From: Bacteroides clarus YIT 12056
GTDB lineage: Bacteria > Bacteroidota > Bacteroidia > Bacteroidales > Bacteroidaceae
DNA: 64,000 nucleotides
NCBI RefSeq assembly: GCF_900129655.1
Contig: NZ_FQWK01000003.1
Location: forward strand, 310,001-374,000
Direction of reading: 5' to 3'
Shown: one piece after another, positions 26,001 through 35,314 of the stretch
How positions within the stretch are numbered: position 1 is the first letter of the stretch
How the letters are laid out: the number at the start of each line of letters is the position of its first letter
Made by a program: the position numbers and the translations under genes
Notes under the pieces: generated by a model
What the model was told of the DNA's origin: nothing
The model's input: only the letters and a program-made list of their open reading frames with translations
The model's database searches: none

Positions 26001-26243
26001 GCTTCTTTCTTGCGGTTAAAGAATGTGCAGCTGGGTTACAGCTTCCCCACCAAGATGCTGAAGAACCTGAAGATACGTTCGCTCCGTGTATATGTATCCG
26101 CACAGAACATTTGGACGTGGACCAAATATACCGGTTACGATCCCGAAGTATCTACCCGTAACTCGGCAATGACACGCGGTTTCGACTATTCCTCCTACCC
26201 TCGCACCCGTTCCTATACATTCGGCGTGAAGTTAGGTTTGTAA
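23082..26243 (+). CDS. SusC/RagA-type TonB-dependent outer membrane transporter
   Basis: 1053 residues: a signal peptide ending LTALQAQ, a carboxypeptidase D-like domain (about 30-115, ITGTVTDETKETVIGANITVKGT), a plug domain (VVAIGYGSAKKGDLAGSVAKVD, then the conserved DASATAIYGARGANGVIIITTKRG) and a 22-strand barrel ending VKLGL. It imports oligosaccharides captured by the SusD lipoprotein that follows 37 nt downstream. It is the first gene of a run through 32444 that looks like one operon. The substrate is inferred to be a glycosaminoglycan from the lyases downstream. Confidence 0.96.
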   Translation: MKRNHSVSFKRASSLLFFLLLSLTALQAQIKITGTVTDETKETVIGANITVKGTTIGTISDINGKYSIEVPNQKAILVFSFIGYTTREIPVGKNKVIDVVMKEDGVMLNEVVAIGYGSAKKGDLAGSVAKVDMEELNKTPVASFDQALGGRVAGVQVVSGDGRPGSAANIVIRGSNTVSDNSDGSPLYVIDGFATDDPNAAAYNPSDIESMDILKDASATAIYGARGANGVIIITTKRGKESAPRMTYDGYFTWQEQPQFLDIMNGKQFMKLQTEMLTEKELNDTYFGYSEALGRKRTLADYDYIPYYNWQDEVYRGAPMTSHNVSLSGGSKNTRYSSSISYYNQQGVIINSSYESLKARLTLDQNISKSVKFGATMNFANNLSKGSAPSQSGGGTSQYYLYQVLAYRPVTYNEKDDLINNMVDESGNYPYNPMKTVQNSYDQTRTRQLNLNTYLTWDIIKNLTFKATFNYTWRQDVRRTFYNSDTYQGDPKYSASGVNGNFSDKDRNSWSNEYTLNYKRRFGDHNLAGLLGASLSSDRTTVMGAGSGLITWESLGFWGLDSGTPRSITTTSVESKLMSYFARFNYDWKSRYILIATIRADGSSRFPYNKWGYFPSASFAWCLSDEPFMNLEDTFVSNLKLRVGWGATGNNNTYNDYASSVLYATGQNYAFNNMLTSAIYNSQIGNRNLKWETTYQTNIGLDFGFFNNRINGEIDIYNKDTKDLLLYAEVPGSLGFSSVQQNIGSINNRGLEFSINTVNFVGGKGKFKWTTNFNISFNKSKVTGLSDGQESRYSSVITTNNYICKVGHPLSEMYGYVYDGVYQYEDFNEVAPGQYVLKPEIPNNTEVRSNIQPGSVKLKDLNGDGKVTAEDQTIIGHGLPIHTGGFTNNFEWKGFDLSVFFQWSYGNDVINYNRTRLESLNSKHTNQLVSAANHWTPRTVNPDGSITEGNYTNYLCAPNRSLTNINTDREIEDASFLRLKNVQLGYSFPTKMLKNLKIRSLRVYVSAQNIWTWTKYTGYDPEVSTRNSAMTRGFDYSSYPRTRSYTFGVKLGL

Positions 26244-26280
26244 TATGATATTCAGAAGTAACTAAAAAGATATAAACACC

Positions 26281-28011
26281 ATGAAAAAGTTGATATATAT
26301 ATTGCTAAGTGCCGGACTCTGCACCTCATGCAACTTTCTGGACACTGAAATTTACGACAATCCCGATGCGGAGACCATCTATCAGGATGAAACCTCTTGT
26401 ATGTCCGGATTAGCCGGTGTATACGACGTATTGGGTTATGCGGGAGCTTACGGACAATACTTGTGGGGCGACCTCGACTCCGGAACAGATATTCTCGTCT
26501 ACAACCGCAGCTACGGTAAAGATAACCTCCAACCCAATCTTTATACGCACAACAATACGGACGGTTATATCAAGGACTGCTGGCTTGCCCTCTACGACGG
26601 CATCAACCGCGCCAACGATTTTATCGACCTCATCAATCAGCGTACAGACGAACAATGCGGAAGCGCAAGAAACAAGAAAATGTATATTGCCGAGGCTCGC
26701 GCACTGCGTGCACTCTACTATATGAATCTCGTTGCCTATTGGGGTGAAGTGCCATTGCGCCTGACTCCTACCCGCGACCTCACCACGCAGCTCTTGGAAA
26801 AGTCTCCGCAGGAAGCTATATACGCACAAATCATCCGTGACCTGAAAGCGGCGGAAAGTGGCTGTCTCCCCGCTGACGAGCTGAACGCTCCGGGACGCAT
26901 CTCCCGTACCACGGTACAGGCATTGTTGGCTCGTGCCTATATCTGGCAGTCCGGTTATCCTGTTTATGCCGATACTTGGGAAGAAGCCCGTACCTATGCC
27001 AAGAAAGTTATAGACAGCAATCTGCATCACCTTTACGGAGAAACAGACCCTGCTCACCAAGGCTATCGCGACCTTTTCATCAATATGTGTTCCAACCGTT
27101 ACGACCTCGAAGCCCGCGAAAGCATGTTCGAGGTGGAGTTCTACGGCAATGGCATGGACCGCAGTAACGAATGCGGTAAAGTAGGTTTGTACATCGGTAT
27201 ATCGCAAGGTGTCACCACCGACCCTGATGTACCTTACGCATACGCCTGGTACGATGCTACCAAGATACTATACCGCCTCTACTTGGAAGACGGTCTGGAA
27301 AGTGACAGAGATGCGGAAAGAGAATACAAAGTAAATGTAGCCAAAGACAAAGGCGACCAGCGTCGTTGGTGGACTTTCGCCGACTACACTTATAAAGCCA
27401 ATGCCAAGACCGGAAAAATAGAAAAGAACTACCTGACCGATGCCAACCTGACAAGCGCCAACAACTACGGCCGCACCGGCAACCCCGGCAAATGGCGTGC
27501 CGAATACGACCCCGTACGTCCGTGGGCACGTAACAATTCGTCCATCAACTTCCCCATCATGCGTTTTGCCGACGTATTACTGATGTTTGCCGAAGCCGAA
27601 AACGAGCTGAACGGCCCCACAGATGAGTGTATAAAAGCCCTCAACCGCGTACGCGAACGTTCCAATGCACGAACTCTCCTACAAGGAGAAGCCGGTAGGA
27701 CCGACAACAAGGAGAACATGCGGCAATTACTGTTCAGGGAACAGACACGCGAACTCTGCTTTGAAGTGCCCCGGCACATGGAATTGCGCCGCCGCGGCGA
27801 ACAGTTCTATTTCGACCGCATACGTATGCTCTACGACCAAACCGCTCCCGAGAACCCCAATTGCGGTGCTTCCAGCGCCACAGTGGGCTATGAGCGTAGC
27901 GACGTACGTTCCGTTCCGGCCTACAATATATCCGAGCGTAATTTGTATCTGCCCATACCGCAGTGCGAGTTAAGCACCAATACCATCTGTAAGCAGAACG
28001 AACGCTGGTAA
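26281..28011 (+). CDS. SusD/RagB-type surface glycan-binding lipoprotein
   Basis: 576 residues with a type II signal peptide and lipobox (LCTSC, C17). The SusD tetratricopeptide-like fold is shown by AEARALRALYYMNLVAYWGEVP (about 135-160) and the C-terminal RagB segment (FPIMRFADVLLMFAEAENELNG, then LCFEVPRHMELRRRGE). It caps the SusC barrel at the cell surface and hands over glycan. It directly follows susC and ends with the usual CKQNERW-like tail. Confidence 0.95.
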   Translation: MKKLIYILLSAGLCTSCNFLDTEIYDNPDAETIYQDETSCMSGLAGVYDVLGYAGAYGQYLWGDLDSGTDILVYNRSYGKDNLQPNLYTHNNTDGYIKDCWLALYDGINRANDFIDLINQRTDEQCGSARNKKMYIAEARALRALYYMNLVAYWGEVPLRLTPTRDLTTQLLEKSPQEAIYAQIIRDLKAAESGCLPADELNAPGRISRTTVQALLARAYIWQSGYPVYADTWEEARTYAKKVIDSNLHHLYGETDPAHQGYRDLFINMCSNRYDLEARESMFEVEFYGNGMDRSNECGKVGLYIGISQGVTTDPDVPYAYAWYDATKILYRLYLEDGLESDRDAEREYKVNVAKDKGDQRRWWTFADYTYKANAKTGKIEKNYLTDANLTSANNYGRTGNPGKWRAEYDPVRPWARNNSSINFPIMRFADVLLMFAEAENELNGPTDECIKALNRVRERSNARTLLQGEAGRTDNKENMRQLLFREQTRELCFEVPRHMELRRRGEQFYFDRIRMLYDQTAPENPNCGASSATVGYERSDVRSVPAYNISERNLYLPIPQCELSTNTICKQNERW

Positions 28012-28059
28012 CCCGATTAAAGTATATAATAGAAACGATAAATAACAGTTCATAACGAT

Positions 28060-29124
28060 ATGAAAACAAATAATAATCCCACTTCCGGTAAACGCCTTGC
28101 GCAACTGCTGGCGTTATGCCTGCTCGCTACTTTTTCCTCATGCGATCGCGATGGAACCGAAAGTGTAGAATTCGGTGTAAACGTCCAAACACCCGATGCA
28201 GTGTATGCCGGTCAGCCTGTCACCTTCGAATTCGACGGAAATCCCGACTACATAGCTTTCTACTCCGGCGAGAAAAACGACCGTTATGCCAACAGAGACC
28301 GTACCACGCTGCCCGAAGTAGACAGTCTCGGACTTTCATACTCCGCCAAGATGCAATATGCCGAAAATTATGACTATTTGGGCGACCGTATCCTGCGCGT
28401 CATGATTTCCGATACTTACGACGGTTCGGGAGAAATCAACCCCGAAGAATGGCACGACCTTACCGACCCGGATCCGGCTGTCAATGAAGAATACCTGAAA
28501 AGTGTTATCTTGGAAACCAGTACCACAGCCAAACTGCCGTATGCCGCTGTCAATCTCAGCCAATACAAAGATAAGGATTTCTACCTTGCTTTCCGTTATC
28601 TGGCGGAGCCTCACACAGGAATAAAGAGCGAAGGACATACTCTTCCGAACAACCCTACAAAGACATATAGCTACGACAACCGCCCTCGCATCGACGTCAC
28701 CGAACTTAAACTCGTGAAGCGCGAACCGGACAAAAACCTGATTGTAGTGGAAGACATGGTAAGGGAGTTCGTTTTCACGCCGCACTTTGTCACCTCCAAG
28801 GTACAGAACAATTTCACTGTCAGCAACTACAGCATGATGTTCCAACCGCAAGAATATGTCGTAACGGATGGAAAAATAACAGTCAACGAATCCCAGGATT
28901 ACGACATCGATGTATGGATGGTAAGCCAGAAGCTGTCGCCGCATAGCGTAGAGCCCGACCGTGGTACTCCTATCAAGGGAACAAACGCCCGTCTCGGCAT
29001 CTATCAGCACACTTACAGCGAACCGGGTACCTATACCGCCACTTTCATCGTTACCAATGCCAACAAATGGAATTCGGAACAGATAGTACGTGAAGTAACC
29101 GTTGAAGTGAAACCTGCACAATAA
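28060..29124 (+). CDS. DUF5017 lipoprotein, probable surface glycan-binding protein
   Basis: 354 residues with a lipobox (ATFSSC, C28). The N-terminal part (about 35-190) matches DUF5017: FGVNVQTPDAVYAGQPVTFEF, DYIAFYSGEKNDRY and an extended beta domain. The C-terminal end (about 290-350) looks like an Ig/PKD-type fold (HTYSEPGTYTATFIVTN). It holds the SusE/SGBP position right after susD, so it is inferred to bind the glycan at the surface. No catalytic motif is seen. Confidence 0.82.
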   Translation: MKTNNNPTSGKRLAQLLALCLLATFSSCDRDGTESVEFGVNVQTPDAVYAGQPVTFEFDGNPDYIAFYSGEKNDRYANRDRTTLPEVDSLGLSYSAKMQYAENYDYLGDRILRVMISDTYDGSGEINPEEWHDLTDPDPAVNEEYLKSVILETSTTAKLPYAAVNLSQYKDKDFYLAFRYLAEPHTGIKSEGHTLPNNPTKTYSYDNRPRIDVTELKLVKREPDKNLIVVEDMVREFVFTPHFVTSKVQNNFTVSNYSMMFQPQEYVVTDGKITVNESQDYDIDVWMVSQKLSPHSVEPDRGTPIKGTNARLGIYQHTYSEPGTYTATFIVTNANKWNSEQIVREVTVEVKPAQ

Positions 29125-29166
29125 TTCAAACAAGCGTTTTATTAACCACTAAAAATAATTATTATC

Positions 29167-29832
29167 ATGAAAAAGATTATTTTAAGCGTTTTCGGTATGC
29201 TGGTTATGGCAGCCGGACTGCAAGCACAAGAATTGATAAAGGACAATGAATTCGACAACGCCGACCTCACTACAGAATATGGCAGCAAAGACAACGTGAC
29301 ATTCGGCACTTGGTGCGCCGTAAACGATGAAACCGCAGCTTCTTTCCGCATCATCAACGACAAGCAGCGCGGCAAAGTATTGGAATTTTCCGTAGACCCC
29401 AAACTGACTACCTGGTACAAGTCGTTCGTGGCACAACGTTACGAAGGCAGCGTAGAACCGGGTATGTATAAATTGGGTTTCTGGGCTAAGTCCGAAGACA
29501 TGGGACAAGTAAAAGTATTCATCCGTCTGCGTGATGCCAACGGTAAAGACCTGCAACGTTTCTTTGTGTGCACACAAAGCCAGCCTAAGAAAGCGGATCG
29601 CAAATTCTACGGTGGTTTCGGCAAGGCGAACCCTTCGGGCAAGTGGACCTACTACACGCTCGACTTCAACTTCGGTAAAGTGGCCAACAGCATCTACCAG
29701 TTCAGCATGAACGATACGGAGGATGCTACTCCCACAGACTTGAAGAACTTCTCTATCTGTTTCCAAAACAGTGCATCCGAACCGTCAAGTGTCCTGATAG
29801 ACGGCGTATCACTGAAGAAAATAGAAGAATAA
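29167..29832 (+). CDS. Secreted jelly-roll (CBM4/9-like) protein of the PUL
   Basis: 221 residues with a signal peptide cut after LQAQ, then one beta-rich domain with the layout of carbohydrate-binding modules: GMYKLGFWAKSEDMGQVKVFIRLRD, a KWTYYTLDFNF strand and a terminal VLIDGVSLKKIEE. There is no lipobox and no enzyme motif. The last gene of the operon ends in a similar module (FFKDMKFEKIEE). A binding role for the PUL glycan is inferred; the exact family is uncertain. Confidence 0.68.
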   Translation: MKKIILSVFGMLVMAAGLQAQELIKDNEFDNADLTTEYGSKDNVTFGTWCAVNDETAASFRIINDKQRGKVLEFSVDPKLTTWYKSFVAQRYEGSVEPGMYKLGFWAKSEDMGQVKVFIRLRDANGKDLQRFFVCTQSQPKKADRKFYGGFGKANPSGKWTYYTLDFNFGKVANSIYQFSMNDTEDATPTDLKNFSICFQNSASEPSSVLIDGVSLKKIEE

Positions 29833-29863
29833 CACGCAATCAAATAAAGAAACGGTATCCGTT

Positions 29864-30820
29864 ATGATAAAAAACAAACTCATATTTCTTTTCCTTGCAG
29901 GGGTTTTACTGACCGCCTGCAGCGATGATGAAGCACCTGCCGCAGACCCTAAGGCATACCCTCTCATTATCGAAGCAAAGGTGTACACCAACTATGACAC
30001 CCAGCAGGAAGGAACTACCTGGACCAAGCCCGAGGACAAAATCGGCGTATATGTGCTGAAAAGCGGCAGCAGCGAAGTGGTGAGCCCGCACGCTAATCTC
30101 AGCTACAGTCCTACACCGACTTCGTATGACGACTATTTCCAGCCCGACCAAGTAGACGCCATTCCCTACTTTCCTACAACAGGTGAGGATGTATGGGATG
30201 TAGCCATCTACTATCCGCGTCAGGAAACGTTCGAAACCGAAGGTATGGTGCCTCTGAAGTTGGACAAACAGGGAGACATGAAAGCATCTTCCCTATTGTA
30301 TGGACGTGCCAGCTCGCTCACTAAAGAGAATACGGTGGCTTCCATGCGCCTTGCTCCCGCCCTGAGCCGTTTGGTATTTTACTTCCGTGCGGAGGGGGAT
30401 ATAACGGCGGAACAGCTCGATAATGTGACAGTAGACCTTAACGGCCTACCTACCATCGGTAGTTTCAATGTTGTCGAGGGACGTTTCAGTGCCGATACAG
30501 AAAGTGTAGCCTCGTTCCGTATGCGTACTTCCTCGTCTACCGATGCCACTGTGGCACGTACCACAGAAGCATTCGTTATGCCTCTCGGCGGTACACAGGG
30601 ATATGTAGCCACTATCAATGCAAACAAGTTGCCTGATGCGCTGAAGAAGAAGACTTATACTATCGGTAGCAGCATAGGTAGTTTTGAGCGTGGAATGCAA
30701 TATGTATTCGATGTTACTGTCAGCAACACCGGCTATACTATCGAGAGTTCCTCCTCACCTATCGCAGGTTGGGAAGAAGACGATAAAATCAGTGGTGAAG
30801 GTGAAGAAGTACAATCTTAG
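29864..30820 (+). CDS. Fimbrillin-family (Mfa-like) lipoprotein
   Basis: 318 residues with lipobox LLTAC (C19) and the two-part beta-sandwich of the fimbrillin/Mfa-like family: a DKIGVYVLK strand, YYPRQET, then APALSRLVFYFRAEGD (the S/A-x-x-x-LS-L-x-F pattern) and a final GWEEDDKISGEGE. In PULs such proteins have been recruited as surface glycan-binding lipoproteins rather than pili. It lies between the jelly-roll protein and a second, longer fimbrillin-like gene, all closely spaced. Confidence 0.78.
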   Translation: MIKNKLIFLFLAGVLLTACSDDEAPAADPKAYPLIIEAKVYTNYDTQQEGTTWTKPEDKIGVYVLKSGSSEVVSPHANLSYSPTPTSYDDYFQPDQVDAIPYFPTTGEDVWDVAIYYPRQETFETEGMVPLKLDKQGDMKASSLLYGRASSLTKENTVASMRLAPALSRLVFYFRAEGDITAEQLDNVTVDLNGLPTIGSFNVVEGRFSADTESVASFRMRTSSSTDATVARTTEAFVMPLGGTQGYVATINANKLPDALKKKTYTIGSSIGSFERGMQYVFDVTVSNTGYTIESSSSPIAGWEEDDKISGEGEEVQS

Positions 30821-30866
30821 TTAATCAAAAATAATATTTATCAACTATCAAAAACAATTGAAAGAT

Positions 30867-32444
30867 ATGAAAACCTTAAAACATTTAGCACTGTGCCTTG
30901 CAGCGGCATTCATTGCTACCGGTTGTAGCAATGATGAAAATGAACCGAAGACAGGTACTGTGAAAGAGGGCAAACCCGTGAAATTTGAAATGAATATCGG
31001 AAATACCAATACACGTACTGTTACAACTGGTAGCGGTAGTAACCGTAGCGTGTCTTGGCGTGAAGGTGATGCCGTAGGTATCTTTGTATACGAAAGTACC
31101 GGTGCACCTACTGAATATAGCAATAAAAAATACGAATATAAAGATGGTGAATGGAAAGCTTCTGGTGCTGACGACGCTATTATTCTGCCGGAAGACGGGG
31201 AATATACGTTCTATGCCTACTATCCTTATTCCGAATCTGTAGCTACTCCCGCCGCTGCTACATTAAGCGTTCAGCAAGACCAAACAATTGCTGACGGAAA
31301 TAACGGAAATACTAACTATGATTTGAGCGACATCTTGACCGCTAAAGCGGAGAAGATTACCAACAACGCAACTATTACCCTACAATACAAACATCTATTT
31401 TCAATGGTGGAAGTATTGGTTTCCGGTGATTTGGTATCAGCAGCACCTGCAAGTGTTGTATTGAAAGATGTCAAAACTTCAGCAACTATCGATCTTACAA
31501 CAGACGATATAAGCGCAACCAGTGATAATGCTGACGTATCTATGTGCCCTGTAGAATCCGAGACTACTCAAACTACTTATTTATACCGTGCCATTGTTCC
31601 GGCTCAAACGATTGAAGCAAATAAAACTTTATTAGAAGTGTATGGAGTAGGTGCAGATAAAGATAAGAATTATAGATTTACACACACAGCCGCTGTTTCT
31701 TATGAACAAGGCAGATACCGCAGAATTAATGTATTGATAGGTGAAAATAATGCAGGAATCACAATTCCCGGTGGAACTGTTGATGAATGGAAGCCATCAG
31801 ATAAAATCGATGTAGAGGGAGAAGAAATCATAGCCCCTGTAACTACCTTTGATGTCCTTTTTGAGCAAAACACCCCGGTTGTAGACAGAAAAACATATAA
31901 GGAAGATAAAATAACAGATAACACTAATTTCTGGTTTGCCAGAGCCAATGCAACCAAAGTATCATACAACGCTACAGAGAATGCTATGGAAATTAAGTCT
32001 GATAATGCTTCAAGATTAACTTGGGATAATTCCAGCTTTGGTTATCATTTCGGAAGCAAGCCTTTGGTAAAAGGTCAATATCGTTTCTCTTTTAAAGCAA
32101 AACTCTCTATAGCAGATACTGGTCAAACTTTAGGTATAACTTTCAGAGATGCAACAGACTGTGTTGCATTTAAAGTCATCAGTAGCTTTAGCGGAAAAAG
32201 AGTTCAAATCGGACAAAAACTTACAGACGACTGGGCAGAATATTACTTTGATATTGACTTAAGCATGGCTGCCGCTAAAGCGGGTCTTGGCGATGTTCCT
32301 ACAGAAGAAGAGGATCCTGAAGGATGTTATAAGTCAACAACCGACGAAAATATACAAGGTATAACGATTGTCCTTTGGAAGAATGTGGCAAAAGATTATT
32401 CTATATTCTTTAAAGACATGAAATTCGAGAAAATAGAAGAGTAG
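30867..32444 (+). CDS. Fimbrillin-family lipoprotein fused to a C-terminal jelly-roll module
   Basis: The start is taken as the ATG at 30867 (525 residues), because the upstream TTG only adds three residues; lipobox IATGC, C20. Residues about 25-315 resemble a fimbrillin/Mfa-like lipoprotein (SWREGDAVGIFVYEST, YYPYSES, LQYKHLFSMVEVLVSG, then GTVDEWKPSDKIDVEGEE). Residues about 325-525 form a second domain like the 221-residue secreted protein two genes upstream (GQYRFSFKAKLSIADTG...FRDATD...KFEKIEE). The coding sequence is noticeably more AT-rich than its neighbours. It is the last gene before a strong terminator. Confidence 0.78.
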   Translation: MKTLKHLALCLAAAFIATGCSNDENEPKTGTVKEGKPVKFEMNIGNTNTRTVTTGSGSNRSVSWREGDAVGIFVYESTGAPTEYSNKKYEYKDGEWKASGADDAIILPEDGEYTFYAYYPYSESVATPAAATLSVQQDQTIADGNNGNTNYDLSDILTAKAEKITNNATITLQYKHLFSMVEVLVSGDLVSAAPASVVLKDVKTSATIDLTTDDISATSDNADVSMCPVESETTQTTYLYRAIVPAQTIEANKTLLEVYGVGADKDKNYRFTHTAAVSYEQGRYRRINVLIGENNAGITIPGGTVDEWKPSDKIDVEGEEIIAPVTTFDVLFEQNTPVVDRKTYKEDKITDNTNFWFARANATKVSYNATENAMEIKSDNASRLTWDNSSFGYHFGSKPLVKGQYRFSFKAKLSIADTGQTLGITFRDATDCVAFKVISSFSGKRVQIGQKLTDDWAEYYFDIDLSMAAAKAGLGDVPTEEEDPEGCYKSTTDENIQGITIVLWKNVAKDYSIFFKDMKFEKIEE

Positions 32445-32528
32445 CAATAAATCATATCGCTAAAGGACTTAAGTGGTTAAGATTATCACAAATTTTCAAC
32501 CTTAATCAAATCTCTATTCTTAACCAAA

Positions 32529-32564
32529 ATCCCTTGCTCCGCCCCCGCAGCAAGGGATTTTTTA
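32529..32564 (+). terminator. Rho-independent terminator of the susCD operon
   Basis: ATCCCTTGCT (32529-32538) pairs perfectly with 32549-32558 and is followed by a T-run (32558-32564). Confidence 0.88.
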
Positions 32565-32900
32565 TGTAGTTATTTGCAATACTTATATGGAAATTATCCT
32601 GTTCACTATATAAAAACAGAGGAGTGATAAATCATACAATATTTTACTCGATAGCATATGTTTCATGCAAAAGCTGTATATGTTTTGATAATTATTATAC
32701 TATATTTATCATTCTATCCTCACTCCAAAATACATTCCGACGAAAATAAACATAAAGTCTCACTTATTCACGAATTACATCGGACACAAACTAACTCCCC
32801 TCCCTACTTGAACAATAATCTCCCCTTTTCTGTATTTTTTTATACCTCACATATCCCTCAAAATGCCGAATTTAGCAACCAAAATTAAAAGACTGATATT
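32565..32900. other. AT-rich gap before the first lyase gene
   Basis: I see no convincing gene here. A 76-codon frame (32658-32888) has no recognisable product. The lyase transcript presumably starts here, but I cannot place a consensus promoter with confidence. Confidence 0.4.
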
Positions 32901-35291
32901 ATGAAGAATTTTCTTGGCTTATTTTTACTTCTGTCCCTGGCAGGACAACCACATGCCCAGGCATCAGAAGCAACCGACAACAGTATCCCATCCGCCGTTA
33001 CCCACCAATCCGGCAATACCTCCGATACCTCTATCGAAGACTTGCTGAAATTACGTAAAAAATATCCCTTGAAACCGGCAAAAGCCACCAAGGCAGAAGT
33101 ACAGCGTGCTATCGACTTCATAAAAAGCTTTGATACCGCCAAAATGGAAACGGTAAAGATTGAAGATACCCGCAAACTCGCCGCCGCCATACGTGCATTG
33201 GCATACGCTGCACAAGAGAACCTGCCCGAAGGTTCCGAATTTTCTCCTTACCTGGATAAAGTACTGAACGACGGAGTAATAGAACGCATTCCCGCATTTC
33301 CATACAACTCGTACACAGACGTGCGTGTCGTTCCCGTCGATTTTCTTTCCGCCCTGCCGGTTTGTACTCCCGAACAACAGGGACGACTGATTGAATCGGT
33401 AAAAGGACTGATGGAGTTTTATAAACTCAACCAGAAAGACGCTATCCTGAAACGTACCGTCAACTCCGACTATCTGTACAACGTGCTTCCGCATCTGTTT
33501 GTATGCGCACTCCATAACCCGGACAATGCACAAGCAGCGGAAGACCTGCGTTCATTCTCACGTTATCTCTCGGCATGTACGCAATATGTACCCGGTGAAA
33601 AAGACATCCTGAAACCCGACGGTACAGGTTTCCACCACAAAACACATTACAACGGCTATATGTACTCCTACCGCACATGGGTGGAATATATGGGACGGCT
33701 GAAAGGCACTGCTTTCCGTATCACCCGCAATGCATACCAACGCATGAGTAAGGCAATCGTAAGCGTATACCTTATGGCTACGTCTTCCGCATCCGATACG
33801 GAACATTTCTACGCCAACAGCCTCGCCGGACGTCACCCGCTCTACGGACTGGACGTGAACTTTTCCAAAGCTCTTTTCCGCGAGCTGGTAGAGATTGGCG
33901 GAGACATGGACGGCAAAGAATTCGACCCGGAACTTGCCGCCTATTACAACGCCTTCTTCAAAACCGACCATTATAAAGGCGTCACTCCCCGAAAACTGGA
34001 CGGCTTTTATCAATTCAACTACAGTCCGGCCGGCATCTATCGTCAGGCGAATTGGGTAGCCACCATGCGCTGCCCCACCACCCGTTTCTGGGGTGGCGAA
34101 ATCTATAACAAGACCAACCGCTTCGGACGTTACCAATCGCACGGTACATTGGAAGTATTGTATGAAGGCTCTTTAGCGGCTTCCGGCTACCCTTACAAGG
34201 ACAAGAAAAGCGCTGAAAAAGGCGGATGGGACTGGAACGTAATGCCCGGTACCACCACCGTACACTACACCGACTGGAAATCAATGTTGCCCAACGGCAA
34301 CAACGCCGACCGTTTCGACCAATGGTCGCACACCACCAACTTTGCAGGTGCATTGGCATGGGGTGATTGCGGTCTGTTCGCCGCTGCCTTCGACCAGGAC
34401 GACAAATGGGGCAGCCAACGTTTCGTTCCCACCCACCTCTCTTTCTGCAAGTCAGTCTTTGCCATCGACGGCATGTTGTTCAGCATGGGCAGCGGCGTAA
34501 GCGCACAAGGTGAATATCCTGACAAATGGATTACAGCCACCAACTTGTTCCAAAGCGTTACGGACGGCAAGGCCTCAACGATAGTCAACGGCAAACCGTT
34601 GGCAGAGGGCGATTCACTGAGCATCGCCTCTTCCAAAGATACTTGGATTGTAAATCCATGCTCTACCGGATACTTCATCCCTGCCGGAAACGACCCGCTT
34701 ATCGTTCGCTACGGCAAGCAGACCACTCCATCCTCTTTCGGCCTTACCGAGCAAGGTATGGGAACAATGACAGCCGCCAAAGCATATCTTCTGCACGGCG
34801 CGAAGCCCGTACAAAAGAAATATCAGTTCCTTGTAGTACCTGCCACTACGGCCGAACGCATGCGCGCCGACGCCAAACGTTTTGTACGCAAAGGCGGTAT
34901 CTTCGAAGTAAAACAGCAGCAAGATTCACTGCACATCGTGAAGCACACACCTTCGCACACAACCGCATACGCTTTGTTTGCCCCTGCCACAGGGCTGAAT
35001 GAAGGTGCGCTGCTCGCCTCGGACACGGAGCTGCTGCTATTGGAACGCATCACAGGCAAGCAGCTTTCAATAGCTGTCTGCAACCCCGACCTGCGTCCGC
35101 AGTCCGATAAATACTTCGGTTGGGTATCCACCCCCACCACCGCTACACTGACTTTCCACGGAACATGGACTTTGGATGAGACAAGCGCTGCGGAAGCCCT
35201 GTCCGTAACTCACACCGACGGGCAAACCCGTGTAACAGTAGTGCTGGAAGACGGTTTCCCCCGTTACCTCAATTTTATCGAAAAGAAATAA
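32901..35291 (+). CDS. PL8 family polysaccharide lyase (chondroitin/hyaluronan lyase-like)
   Basis: 796 residues with a signal peptide (cut near HAQA). A helical (alpha/alpha)-toroid spans about 40-370 and an antiparallel beta C-terminal half follows. By comparison with chondroitin ABC lyase, the catalytic set is H246 (DGTGFHH), Y253 (NGY), R311 (LAGRHP) and E400 (WGGEIYNKTNRFGRYQSHG), with spacings as in the known enzyme. It would cleave glycosaminoglycans by beta-elimination, leaving an unsaturated uronate. It lacks the N-terminal beta-sandwich domain of the longer PL8 at 38645, so the fine specificity probably differs. It is followed 23 nt later by the PL29-like gene. Confidence 0.88.
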   Translation: MKNFLGLFLLLSLAGQPHAQASEATDNSIPSAVTHQSGNTSDTSIEDLLKLRKKYPLKPAKATKAEVQRAIDFIKSFDTAKMETVKIEDTRKLAAAIRALAYAAQENLPEGSEFSPYLDKVLNDGVIERIPAFPYNSYTDVRVVPVDFLSALPVCTPEQQGRLIESVKGLMEFYKLNQKDAILKRTVNSDYLYNVLPHLFVCALHNPDNAQAAEDLRSFSRYLSACTQYVPGEKDILKPDGTGFHHKTHYNGYMYSYRTWVEYMGRLKGTAFRITRNAYQRMSKAIVSVYLMATSSASDTEHFYANSLAGRHPLYGLDVNFSKALFRELVEIGGDMDGKEFDPELAAYYNAFFKTDHYKGVTPRKLDGFYQFNYSPAGIYRQANWVATMRCPTTRFWGGEIYNKTNRFGRYQSHGTLEVLYEGSLAASGYPYKDKKSAEKGGWDWNVMPGTTTVHYTDWKSMLPNGNNADRFDQWSHTTNFAGALAWGDCGLFAAAFDQDDKWGSQRFVPTHLSFCKSVFAIDGMLFSMGSGVSAQGEYPDKWITATNLFQSVTDGKASTIVNGKPLAEGDSLSIASSKDTWIVNPCSTGYFIPAGNDPLIVRYGKQTTPSSFGLTEQGMGTMTAAKAYLLHGAKPVQKKYQFLVVPATTAERMRADAKRFVRKGGIFEVKQQQDSLHIVKHTPSHTTAYALFAPATGLNEGALLASDTELLLLERITGKQLSIAVCNPDLRPQSDKYFGWVSTPTTATLTFHGTWTLDETSAAEALSVTHTDGQTRVTVVLEDGFPRYLNFIEKK

Positions 35292-35314
35292 AAAACCAAA
35301 TCTAACACATAAGT

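Noticed and set aside
32658..32888. 76-codon frame before the first PL8 gene
   Set aside because: AT-rich spacer with no ribosome binding site or domain; it begins with a hydrophobic run but has no sensible continuation.
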